Shown: positions 1 to 6,061 of the stretch, piece by piece
How positions within the stretch are numbered: the stretch's first letter is position 1
Layout of the letters: each line of letters begins with the position of its first letter
Origin: Bacillota bacterium
GTDB lineage: Bacteria; Bacillota; Clostridia; Lachnospirales; Anaerotignaceae
Assembly: GCA_017547125.1 (NCBI GenBank)
Contig: JAFYQL010000088.1
Coordinates: 1-6,460 of the forward strand
DNA: 6,460 bases
Reading direction: 5' to 3'
Program-made: the position numbers and the translations under genes
Notes under the pieces: model-generated
The model's database searches: none
Seen by the model: the letters and a program-made list of their open reading frames with translations, nothing else
What the model was told of the DNA's origin: nothing

Positions 1-1623
1 AATTCTTGTTACAAGCTTAAAGCCTTCGCTGTTTTGCGGCATATAATATTCCACATCGTTATAAAGAAGCCCTTTTGTTCTGTGATTGTCGTCCTTGAAC
101 ATACCGCACACAGGAATATTAAGACCAAAATCTGCAAGCACAGAAAGCGCCGCCGTAATCTGAGGCTTTCCGCCGTCCATCATAATAAGATCCGGCAGTT
201 TTGAAAAGCCTTTTCCTGAAAGACCCTCTTCGCCGTCTTTTTCAAGCAGACCATGGTTTATTCTTCTTCTCAAAACTTCCTGCATACTTGCAAAATCGTT
301 AGCGCCCACAACGGATTTGATTTTGAATTTTCTGTAGTCGCTTTTCTTTGCACGTCCATTTTCAAAAACAACCATTGCCCCGACAGAATAAAATCCCTGA
401 ATGTTTGAAATATCGTAAGCCTCTATTCTTTCAGGTATTTTCTCAAGACCAAGAATATTCTGAATTTCCTTTGAAGCGCCCACTGTACGCATTTCATCAC
501 GCTTTATTTTTTCGCCAAACTGTTCAAATGTGATTGAGGCATTTTTGTATGCCATATCCACAAGATCTTTTTTCTCGCCCTTCTGAGGCACAAGAATTGA
601 CACCTTGCTTTGTCTCATAGAAGAAAGCCACGCTTCTATCACCCCGTCTTCTTCCTCTTCCAAAGGCTCTGAAAGAAGAATTTCCTTCGGAATAAATGCA
701 GTACCGCTATAAAACTGCTTTACAAACTCAGTTATAACACCGCTTCTTGTAAGTTCTTCAACACCGTTAAGCATAAAATGTTCTCTGCCTGTAATCTTGC
801 CTTCGCGCACAAAAAACACCTGTACAAGAGCCTCATCAAAGGCACGCACAAATGCTATTACGTCGCAGTTTGCCACATTTGTATTTGTAACTCTCTGTCT
901 TACAGAAATGGCTTCTATGGCCTTAATTTTATCTCTGAGTGCTGCCGCAGTTTCAAACTCAAGATTTTCGGCAGCATCTTCCATATTTTTTTTAAGCTTT
1001 GAAAGTATCTTGTCGTGTCTTCCTTCTATAAAATCAACTGCTTCATCAACAATTTTTCTGTATTCTTCTTTCGAAACAAGTCCGTCGCAAGGCGCACAAC
1101 ACTGTCCTATGTGGTAGTTAAGGCATGGTCTTTCCTTACCCATATCCCTTGGAAGAACCTTCTTGCATTTGCGCAAAGGCCACATTTTGTTTACTGTTTC
1201 TATGGTTTCCTTAAGTGCGTATGCATCGGTAAAAGGTCCATAATATTTTGCTCCGTCCTTCACAATATTTCGTGTTGTAAACACTCTCGGAAAGTCCTCG
1301 TTAAGAGTAACCTTGACAGACGGATAAGATTTGTCGTCTTTAAGACGGATGTTATATTTAGGACTATATTCTTTTATAAGGTTGCACTCAAGGTTAAGGG
1401 CTTCCATTTCGTTTTCAGTAACAATGTATTCAAACTCGGCAATATTTTTCACCATGCTGGCCACCTTAACCGATTTGTTTGAACTGTTCTGAAAATACTG
1501 TCTTACTCTGTTTTTAAGGTTTATAGCCTTTCCAACATATATAATCACATCGTTTTCATCGCGCATGATATACACGCCCGGTTTTGAAGGCAGTTTCTTA
1601 AGTTCTTCTTTTATATCAAACAT
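1..1623 (-). CDS. uvrC: UvrABC excinuclease subunit C (partial, C-terminal end outside window)
   Basis: UvrC makes the 3' and 5' incisions around bulky DNA lesions after UvrA/UvrB recognition, in the cytoplasm. The 541 codons present show the family's domain order. The GIY-YIG nuclease spans about 1-95, with Y18, Y29, G31, K32, R39 and Y43, and E79 in LECNLI as the likely metal ligand. A cysteine cluster at C153, C167, C175/C176 and C179 matches the iron-sulfur site known in UvrC. A UVR helical hairpin for UvrB contact lies at about 207-241. The RNase H-like nuclease has D404 (YDISN), D443 (NDFASM) and D483 (MDGGK). The catalytic His and the helix-hairpin-helix DNA-binding end should lie in the missing roughly 60-80 residues. 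The ATG at 1623 was chosen because AAAGGAGTG sits 6 nt before it and because MFDIKEELKKLP is a normal UvrC N-terminus. The D443-D483 spacing exceeds that of E. coli by about 12 residues, as I recall for clostridial homologues. Transcribed divergently from the flippase gene. The identification is essentially certain. Confidence 0.98.
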   Translation of the reverse strand, partial: MFDIKEELKKLPSKPGVYIMRDENDVIIYVGKAINLKNRVRQYFQNSSNKSVKVASMVKNIAEFEYIVTENEMEALNLECNLIKEYSPKYNIRLKDDKSYPSVKVTLNEDFPRVFTTRNIVKDGAKYYGPFTDAYALKETIETVNKMWPLRKCKKVLPRDMGKERPCLNYHIGQCCAPCDGLVSKEEYRKIVDEAVDFIEGRHDKILSKLKKNMEDAAENLEFETAAALRDKIKAIEAISVRQRVTNTNVANCDVIAFVRAFDEALVQVFFVREGKITGREHFMLNGVEELTRSGVITEFVKQFYSGTAFIPKEILLSEPLEEEEDGVIEAWLSSMRQSKVSILVPQKGEKKDLVDMAYKNASITFEQFGEKIKRDEMRTVGASKEIQNILGLEKIPERIEAYDISNIQGFYSVGAMVVFENGRAKKSDYRKFKIKSVVGANDFASMQEVLRRRINHGLLEKDGEEGLSGKGFSKLPDLIMMDGGKPQITAALSVLADFGLNIPVCGMFKDDNHRTKGLLYNDVEYYMPQNSEGFKLVTRI

Positions 1624-1629
1624 GCATAT

Positions 1630-1638
1630 CACTCCTTT
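1630..1638 (-). promoter_or_regulatory. uvrC ribosome binding site
   Basis: AAAGGAGTG on the minus strand is a near-consensus Shine-Dalgarno sequence ending 6 nt before the ATG at 1623. It decides between that ATG and another one 4 nt upstream (1627-1625), which is in a different frame. Confidence 0.85.
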
Positions 1639-1648
1639 ATATCAATCC

Positions 1649-1660
1649 ATTAAATTTAAT
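1649..1660. other. 12-bp perfect palindrome at the uvrC promoter
   Basis: ATTAAATTTAAT reads the same on both strands. It overlaps the downstream edge of the uvrC -10 box and the predicted transcription start, a position where a repressor could act. In AT-rich DNA such a palindrome can easily arise by chance, and no regulator family is suggested by it, so an operator role is only a possibility. Confidence 0.2.
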
Positions 1661-1688
1661 TATACCATAAAGTACTTGCCTGTTTCCA
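1659..1688 (-). promoter_or_regulatory. probable sigma-A-type promoter of uvrC
   Basis: On the minus strand there is a perfect TATAAT -10 box (1664-1659). It is preceded, 18 bp upstream, by TGGAAA (1688-1683), a 4 of 6 match to the -35 consensus. Transcription would start near 1650, about 27 bp before the uvrC start codon and just before its ribosome binding site. The -10 box is convincing; the -35 is only fair. I saw no LexA-type box of the Gram-positive CGAAC-N4-GTTCG kind, so SOS control of uvrC is not supported here. Confidence 0.6.
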
Positions 1689-1750
1689 TCTATAGTCTTA
1701 TTTTTGTATTTTTAAACTTCAGAAAACATAAAAATATAACATCACACCTT

Positions 1751-1756
1751 AAGGAG
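1751..1756 (+). promoter_or_regulatory. flippase gene ribosome binding site
   Basis: AAGGAG lies 6 nt before the ATG at 1763. This fixes the start of the flippase gene and rules out the 66-codon in-frame extension reaching back to 1565, which would overlap uvrC. I could not find a convincing promoter for the flippase gene in the spacer. TTGCCT (1676-1681) with TATTTT (1699-1704), 17 bp apart, and TATAAC (1735-1740) are weak candidates. Confidence 0.85.
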
Positions 1757-1762
1757 AATTTT

Positions 1763-3268
1763 ATGAGCACAAAAAAACTGGTTCAGGGTGCTTTTATACT
1801 TACATCTGCAAGTGTTATAACACGCCTTATTGGCTTTTTCTACAGAATTTTTATGAGCAATGCCATCGGGGCTGAAGGTATGGGGCTTTATCAGCTTATT
1901 ATGCCCATATATATGTTGGTGTGGAGCATTTCATCTTCAGGCATTTCCACCGCCATATCAAAAATAACATCAGAAGAATGCGAAAAAAGACGAAACTGCT
2001 TTAAAACACTTGTTTCATCTGCTCTTTTCTCATCCTGTGCCGCCGCTTTTTTAAGTATTGTTGTTTTTATTTTTTCTGACATCATTGCCGAAAAATTTCT
2101 TGGCGATACGCGATGCTCTCCGCTTTTAAAAATACTGTCTCTGTGTTTTCCTTTTATGGCCTGTGCATCTTGCATACGCGGATATTTTTACGGACTTCAA
2201 AAACATATATATCCCGCTTGTGCTCAGGTTTTTGAGCAGATTATAAGGGTTGCCGTTGTGTTTATGCTGTATCCGTTTTTCTTTTCAAAAGGAATGGAAT
2301 ATGCCTGTGCGGCGGCAGTTACAGGCGTTGCCATAGGCGAAATGCTTTCGTTTCTGCTGACGCTTATTTTTCTTAAGCACACAAAACCCCCGTTTAAAGC
2401 CACATCTTCTGCCGGAATTTCAATAGCAAATGTCATAGCCATAGCACTGCCCCTCACACTGACAAGAATATCTGCATCACTTCTTTCAGCAGTAGAAAAC
2501 GTGCTTATACCCTCAAGGCTAAGCCTTTTTTCATCATCAGTAAACTCACTGTCGCTTTTCGGCTCGCTTACCGGCATGGCAATGCCCCTTATACAGTTTC
2601 CGTCATCGGTGCTTGTTGCCGTTTCGTCATCACTTATGCCGGCCATAAGCAGTGCAAGTGTTTCCGGAAACAAAAATTCTGTCGAAAAAGCCGTTGAAAA
2701 AAGCCTTTCTTTTACCTCTGCAGTTAGCTTTATGGCATTTTCATTTTTCTTTGCTTTTTCGCAGGAAATATGCATAGCCGTATATCATAACGCTTCTCTT
2801 GGAGTATTGCTTAAAAAACTTTCGCTCCTTTGTCCACTTTTATACACAAACATAACTCTCTGCGGTATACTCAACGGTCTTGGAATGCACAATTTTATAT
2901 TTCTAATTTCACTTGTTTCATCACTTATAAACATCGCCGCCATATATTTTCTTATGCCTGTTATCGGCATAGATGCCTTTATCATTTCAACATTCACAGG
3001 GCTTTTATGGTGTTGTACAATGGGCATATCAAAATGTATCAGAAAAGAAAACCTGATACATATACTTCTGAATAAATTTTTCATGCCCTTCTGTTGTGCC
3101 TTCTGCTCCATAAACATAAGCATTTTCACACGTCAGCATTTTAATCTGTCATTTATTCCCTCACTTTTTATAATGGGAATTACTTACACAATGCTTATTA
3201 TTTTTTCAGGTGCTGCAGAGATAAAAAACGATATGCTTTCAATAATAAAAAATAAGAGGATGCATTAG
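1763..3268 (+). CDS. SpoVB/MurJ-like polysaccharide or lipid II flippase (MOP superfamily)
   Basis: A 501-residue, very hydrophobic polytopic membrane protein of the multidrug/oligosaccharidyl-lipid/polysaccharide exporter superfamily. These proteins move lipid-linked saccharides across the cytoplasmic membrane. The N-terminus is typical of the SpoVB branch: KKLVQGAFILTSASVITRLIGF, then IGAEGMGLYQLIMPIY at 35-50. Further family signatures are RGYFYGLQ at 139-146, ENVLIPSRL at 245-253 and GMAMPLIQFPSS at 271-282, followed by SLMPAISSA. About 12-14 membrane segments can be read. Length matches the family (B. subtilis SpoVB is about 518 residues). The start follows from AAGGAG six bases upstream. 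In B. subtilis SpoVB acts in spore cortex synthesis, but paralogues in the same family occur in non-sporulating species, so substrate and role (peptidoglycan precursor or other glycan) are not determined. The gene is single, divergent from uvrC and convergent with the galT operon. Its last codons form part of the terminator hairpin. Confidence 0.9.
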   Translation: MSTKKLVQGAFILTSASVITRLIGFFYRIFMSNAIGAEGMGLYQLIMPIYMLVWSISSSGISTAISKITSEECEKRRNCFKTLVSSALFSSCAAAFLSIVVFIFSDIIAEKFLGDTRCSPLLKILSLCFPFMACASCIRGYFYGLQKHIYPACAQVFEQIIRVAVVFMLYPFFFSKGMEYACAAAVTGVAIGEMLSFLLTLIFLKHTKPPFKATSSAGISIANVIAIALPLTLTRISASLLSAVENVLIPSRLSLFSSSVNSLSLFGSLTGMAMPLIQFPSSVLVAVSSSLMPAISSASVSGNKNSVEKAVEKSLSFTSAVSFMAFSFFFAFSQEICIAVYHNASLGVLLKKLSLLCPLLYTNITLCGILNGLGMHNFIFLISLVSSLINIAAIYFLMPVIGIDAFIISTFTGLLWCCTMGISKCIRKENLIHILLNKFFMPFCCAFCSINISIFTRQHFNLSFIPSLFIMGITYTMLIIFSGAAEIKNDMLSIIKNKRMH

Positions 3269-3277
3269 CATCCTCTT
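3254..3277. terminator. bidirectional intrinsic terminator shared by convergent transcripts
   Basis: AAGAGGATGC (3254-3263) pairs perfectly with GCATCCTCTT (3268-3277) around the 4-nt loop ATTA, giving a 10-bp stem. On the plus strand it is followed by TT and then a short AT-rich run. On the minus strand it is followed by TTATTTTTTATTATT, a better U-tract. It can therefore end both the flippase transcript and the minus-strand operon. The left arm encodes the flippase C-terminus (K-R-M-H), and the flippase stop TAG begins in the loop. The stop codon of the small minus-strand gene (3278-3280) abuts the stem. Confidence 0.85.
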
Positions 3278-3442
3278 TTATAACGTATTTTTTATCATAA
3301 TTGCAATTGTAACTACCATAAAAACGAAAAATACGACTATAATTTTTTTAAGTTTTCCATTTGCATTAATACAGTTATCAATTTTTTCTGCATTAAGTGC
3401 AACAATTATTGCTATAATAATAAACCACCAGTATAAAGGCAT
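3278..3442 (-). CDS. 54-residue small membrane protein, unknown function
   Basis: I do not recognise this protein. The frame opens with ATG at 3442 and closes with TAA at 3280-3278, 54 codons long. It begins MPLYWWFIIIAIIVAL, with a first hydrophobic stretch at about 3-16. A polar, lysine-bearing loop at about 17-33 follows (NAEKIDNC, then NGKLKK). A second hydrophobic helix of about 17 residues (IIVVFFVFMVVTIAIMI) spans 34-50 and ends in KNTL. This reads as a two-helix membrane hairpin. Support for it being a real gene: GAGGTGG abuts the galT stop and lies 4 nt before the ATG; the gap to galT is 11 bp; the frame fills the whole space up to the operon terminator; and the aromatic-rich start with an alternating hydrophobic/charged pattern looks like protein. 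By hand count it is about 24% GC, poorer than its neighbours, partly because of Ile/Phe/Lys/Asn codons. It may be a small accessory or regulatory membrane peptide, but no function can be assigned. Confidence 0.72.
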   Translation of the reverse strand: MPLYWWFIIIAIIVALNAEKIDNCINANGKLKKIIVVFFVFMVVTIAIMIKNTL

Positions 3443-3446
3443 TGAA

Positions 3447-3453
3447 CCACCTC
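3447..3453 (-). promoter_or_regulatory. ribosome binding site of the 54-residue gene
   Basis: GAGGTGG on the minus strand directly follows the galT TAA (3456-3454) and precedes ATG 3442 by 4 nt. Six bases (GAGGTG) fit the 16S anti-Shine-Dalgarno. The site is the main evidence that the short frame is translated, probably coupled to galT termination. Confidence 0.7.
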
Positions 3454-4449
3454 TTATTTTCCTTCAAGCACTATCTTCATATTTTCTCTCATAGTGCGTG
3501 CCGCATCTTCAGGCATCATAGGGTTTATGTAACAGCTTGTGCCGTGTTCAAAGCCCGCTAAAGCGCCTATACGAGGTATAATTCTTATGTACCAGTGATA
3601 TTCTCCACCGCATTCCTTAGGTGCATCCTGAAGGCATACATTGTATGATATTTCTTCTCTCAGAAGTGTTACACCGTGCATTGTATCCTTAAGAGCATCA
3701 GCAAGTGACATAAACTCACTGTCTGTCATATCCGAAAATGCTTTCATGTGTCTTTTAGGCACAATATAAAGTTCAAAGCAGAACTTTGCCGCATAAGGAA
3801 TAAACACAGCAAAATCATCGTTTTCATACACTATACGCACATTTTCTTCTTTTTCGTGCTCAAGCATATCACAAAGAAGGCACTTGCCTTTTTCTTTCAT
3901 ATATTTTTCAAAAGATATCAGGCTTCTTTCCTGCTCCATAGGTACAAGCGGAATGCCTATTATCTGCCAATGTGAATGTGCAATTGATGCACCTGCCATA
4001 GGTCCGTTGTTTTTAAAGACCTGAACGTATTTTATTCCGTCCATAGTTTTTATAAGCTCAACTCTGTCGCTTATGGCACGAAGCACCTGGCACATCTTTT
4101 CAGTGCTGAATGTATGAGGCTCCTGTCCGTGAACCGGTGTATCAACAAGAACTTCGTGGAAGCCTTTTCCCTCTTCAAAGGTATAAAACATATCATCACT
4201 TGTTTCAAAAACTTCGTCATCAACTGCAGGATATTTATTTTTAAATACCCTTACCTGCCATGCTCCGTTTTCTTCCACACGATATCTTTCTTCAGTTGTC
4301 ATCTCTTCATTACCAACACAGAAAGGACACACTGTTGTGCAGTTTTCCTTTGCAGTACGGCTATGCTTGTAAGCATAAGGCTTTTTGTATCTGTTGCCGG
4401 CCACTATAACCCACTCGCCTGTTATTATGTTTTTACGCATCTGTGACAT
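3454..4449 (-). CDS. galT: galactose-1-phosphate uridylyltransferase family protein (GalT-like)
   Basis: A 331-residue protein of the GalT branch of the HIT superfamily. GalT transfers UMP between UDP-glucose and galactose-1-phosphate in the cytoplasmic Leloir pathway. The N-terminus (MRKNIITGEWVIVAGNR) is characteristic. C41-P-F-C44, H107 and H158 match the structural zinc ligands, and H158-S-H160-W-Q162 is the active-site motif with H160 as the nucleophile that carries UMP. The second HIT-like repeat starts at about 190 (C-L-L-C) and includes FELYIVPKRH at 225-234 and the YHWYIRIIPR block at 284-293. Length matches the compact bacterial form (about 320-350). The start at 4449 was chosen because AAGGTGA lies 5 nt upstream; an internal ATG three codons later lacks such a site. 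It follows the binding-protein gene by 5 bp. No galK or galE is visible, so the sugar could differ; related enzymes act as ADP-glucose phosphorylases. The family is certain, the exact substrate is not. Confidence 0.9.
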   Translation of the reverse strand: MSQMRKNIITGEWVIVAGNRYKKPYAYKHSRTAKENCTTVCPFCVGNEEMTTEERYRVEENGAWQVRVFKNKYPAVDDEVFETSDDMFYTFEEGKGFHEVLVDTPVHGQEPHTFSTEKMCQVLRAISDRVELIKTMDGIKYVQVFKNNGPMAGASIAHSHWQIIGIPLVPMEQERSLISFEKYMKEKGKCLLCDMLEHEKEENVRIVYENDDFAVFIPYAAKFCFELYIVPKRHMKAFSDMTDSEFMSLADALKDTMHGVTLLREEISYNVCLQDAPKECGGEYHWYIRIIPRIGALAGFEHGTSCYINPMMPEDAARTMRENMKIVLEGK

Positions 4450-4454
4450 TCAAA

Positions 4455-4461
4455 TCACCTT
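4455..4461 (-). promoter_or_regulatory. galT ribosome binding site overlapping upstream stop codon
   Basis: AAGGTGA (4461-4455, minus strand) serves as the galT Shine-Dalgarno and contains the TGA stop of the binding-protein gene. The galT ATG follows after 5 nt. Ribosomes ending on the upstream gene would stop directly on this site, which suggests translational coupling. Confidence 0.75.
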
Positions 4462-6050
4462 CGTTCTGTTTTCCACTGTGCTATAGTTTTGTAGCAGTTA
4501 TCTTTATACGGCATTATGTCGCCTGAAATCATTTCGTCTGTAAAAATGGCTGACTTTCTGTAAACAAGGCTTACATAAGGCAATTCTTCTGCTATCTCGT
4601 GCTGAATTGCACTGTAATTTTCAAGTATTGCAGAATTAGCAACTTCTGTATATGTTTCTGCAAGAAGCGAATCCATTTTTTCACTGTTGTATGAAATATA
4701 GTTTGTTTTGCCTATATGCGCTGAGTCAAACATAAATCCCGGATAAGGCATAACTGACATTTCCCAGCCGCCCATAAACATATCAAAGTCGCCTTTTTCA
4801 AGCTTTTTCACATACTCATCAAAAGGAACCTTTTCAATAGTTATTTCACATCCTGCAGCCTTCAGTTCTTCTGCAATTTTTCTTGCAGCCTGTTTTCTCT
4901 CTTCGCTTTCTTCATTTACAAGAAGACGGAATGAAAGCGTCTGCACTTCATCTTCTTCATGTCTTGCTCTTATATCACTTTCTGCACCTACGCTGAAACC
5001 TGATGCTTCAAAATAATCCTTTGATGCTTCAAGGCTATAATCGTATGTTTTAACAGTATCATCATAAAGATAGCTTGCAGGGCTTATCGGTGTTGATGCC
5101 GCAACTGCATTTGAAAGATAAACACCATCAATAATGCTTTCAAGAGGTACTGCGTATGCAATAGCTTTTCTTATGTTTCTTTCGCTTAAAATACTGTTGC
5201 CAAAATTAAAGCCTATAAAATCGTAATAATTGCTTACATAACTATATTTATTTGCATCTGCACCTATGTCAAAACGTCCCATTTCGCTTTCCTTAACATT
5301 GATGCAGTCTGTAAGTCTCTGGCTGAATGAATATATATCTGTGTCAGAGTCTGTTGTCATTTTAACCCTTACAGTCTGTGTGTAAGGCTTCTGCGCTGAA
5401 GTTTTTTCTGCCGCCTTAAGCACAATTTCCTTTGCCGGAGTATAGCTTTCAAAGGCATAGCTTCCGTTACCAAGGGCACCCACCTTACTGCCGGCACGCA
5501 TACCCCAGTTTCTGTTTACAGGAAGGAAGCACATTGAGTATACATTGCCGCTATATGCTTCATCAAAATGCACTTCAAGGGAATATTTTCCGTTTTTAAT
5601 GCACTCAGTTATGTTTTCAACACATTCTTTATAAACGGCATTTTCACCGGCTTCTTTAAGCACACCAACAGAATAGATAATGTCATCTGCCGTAACTTCG
5701 CTTCCGTCATGCCACAAAATGCCTTCTTTTATTTTCACGTTAAGCACAGTACCTTCTTCTGAATAATACCAGCTTTCAGCAATTGATGGAGATGGTTTTC
5801 CTGTTTCATCAAGGTCAATTACAGGCATATACATTATTCTGAGGATACTGTCAACCGATGCATCTTCGTTAAGCAAAGGATTAAGAGTTGATGTTGTACG
5901 CATAGAAAGAACAATCTCGCCTGTATCTATTTCATCAACCATTTCGCCTGCAGTGCCGGTTATAACGCTTTCTTCATTTTCTTTTTCCTTGCCACCGCAT
6001 CCGGAAAGTGTGAGGCTTGCAAGCAGCAAAAACAAAATAATTTTCTTCAT
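4455..6050 (-). CDS. ABC transporter peptide-binding lipoprotein (SBP family 5, OppA/DppA-like)
   Basis: A 531-residue extracytoplasmic solute-binding protein of family 5, which typically binds oligopeptides, and sometimes nickel or sugars, for an ABC importer. It starts with a short lipoprotein signal peptide (MKKIILFLLLASLTLSGC). The lipobox L-S-G-C gives C18 as the lipidated residue, anchoring the protein to the outer face of the membrane, followed by a charged linker (about 19-40). Family signatures: STLNPLL at 54-60, PSIAESWYYS at 87-96, and IKEGILWHDG with TADD at about 107-123. The C-terminal lobe has FDMFMGGWEMSVMPYP and NYISYNSEKMDSLL, as in OppA-type proteins. Length is normal for the family (500-600). 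The start is supported by AAGGAG 5 nt upstream. No permease or ATPase genes adjoin it, so it is an orphan: it either borrows a transporter encoded elsewhere or acts as a receptor. Lying 9 bp behind a lytic transglycosylase gene, it could bind wall-derived peptides, but that is inference. Confidence 0.93.
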   Translation of the reverse strand: MKKIILFLLLASLTLSGCGGKEKENEESVITGTAGEMVDEIDTGEIVLSMRTTSTLNPLLNEDASVDSILRIMYMPVIDLDETGKPSPSIAESWYYSEEGTVLNVKIKEGILWHDGSEVTADDIIYSVGVLKEAGENAVYKECVENITECIKNGKYSLEVHFDEAYSGNVYSMCFLPVNRNWGMRAGSKVGALGNGSYAFESYTPAKEIVLKAAEKTSAQKPYTQTVRVKMTTDSDTDIYSFSQRLTDCINVKESEMGRFDIGADANKYSYVSNYYDFIGFNFGNSILSERNIRKAIAYAVPLESIIDGVYLSNAVAASTPISPASYLYDDTVKTYDYSLEASKDYFEASGFSVGAESDIRARHEEDEVQTLSFRLLVNEESEERKQAARKIAEELKAAGCEITIEKVPFDEYVKKLEKGDFDMFMGGWEMSVMPYPGFMFDSAHIGKTNYISYNSEKMDSLLAETYTEVANSAILENYSAIQHEIAEELPYVSLVYRKSAIFTDEMISGDIMPYKDNCYKTIAQWKTERR

Positions 6051-6055
6051 ATTTT

Positions 6056-6061
6056 CTCCTT
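6056..6061 (-). promoter_or_regulatory. binding-protein gene ribosome binding site
   Basis: AAGGAG (6061-6056, minus strand) overlaps the TAA stop of the transglycosylase gene (6062-6060) by two bases and precedes the ATG at 6050 by 5 nt. This supports co-transcription and coupled translation of the two genes. Confidence 0.8.

Noticed and set aside
348..1482. Several plus-strand open frames (348-533, 778-1002, 797-1117, 1015-1482)
   Set aside because: They lie antisense within uvrC, lack credible ribosome binding sites and family resemblance, and are shadows of its codon usage.
1565..1762. In-frame 66-codon N-terminal extension of the flippase back to 1565
   Set aside because: It would overlap the 5' end of uvrC and run through its promoter. 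The family N-terminus and an AAGGAG site both point to ATG 1763.
1624..1762. SOS (LexA) box controlling uvrC
   Set aside because: No sequence resembling the Gram-positive CGAAC-N4-GTTCG motif is present in the spacer.
1891..3129. Minus-strand open frames (1891-2175, 2224-2775, 2785-3129) opposite the flippase, and the plus-strand frame 2830-3075
   Set aside because: They are antisense or alternate-frame shadows of a long, clearly recognisable membrane protein; no ribosome binding sites or domains.
3748..5762. Plus-strand open frames 3748-3975, 4114-4446 and 5568-5762
   Set aside because: Antisense to galT and the binding-protein gene, where the minus-strand products are unmistakable.
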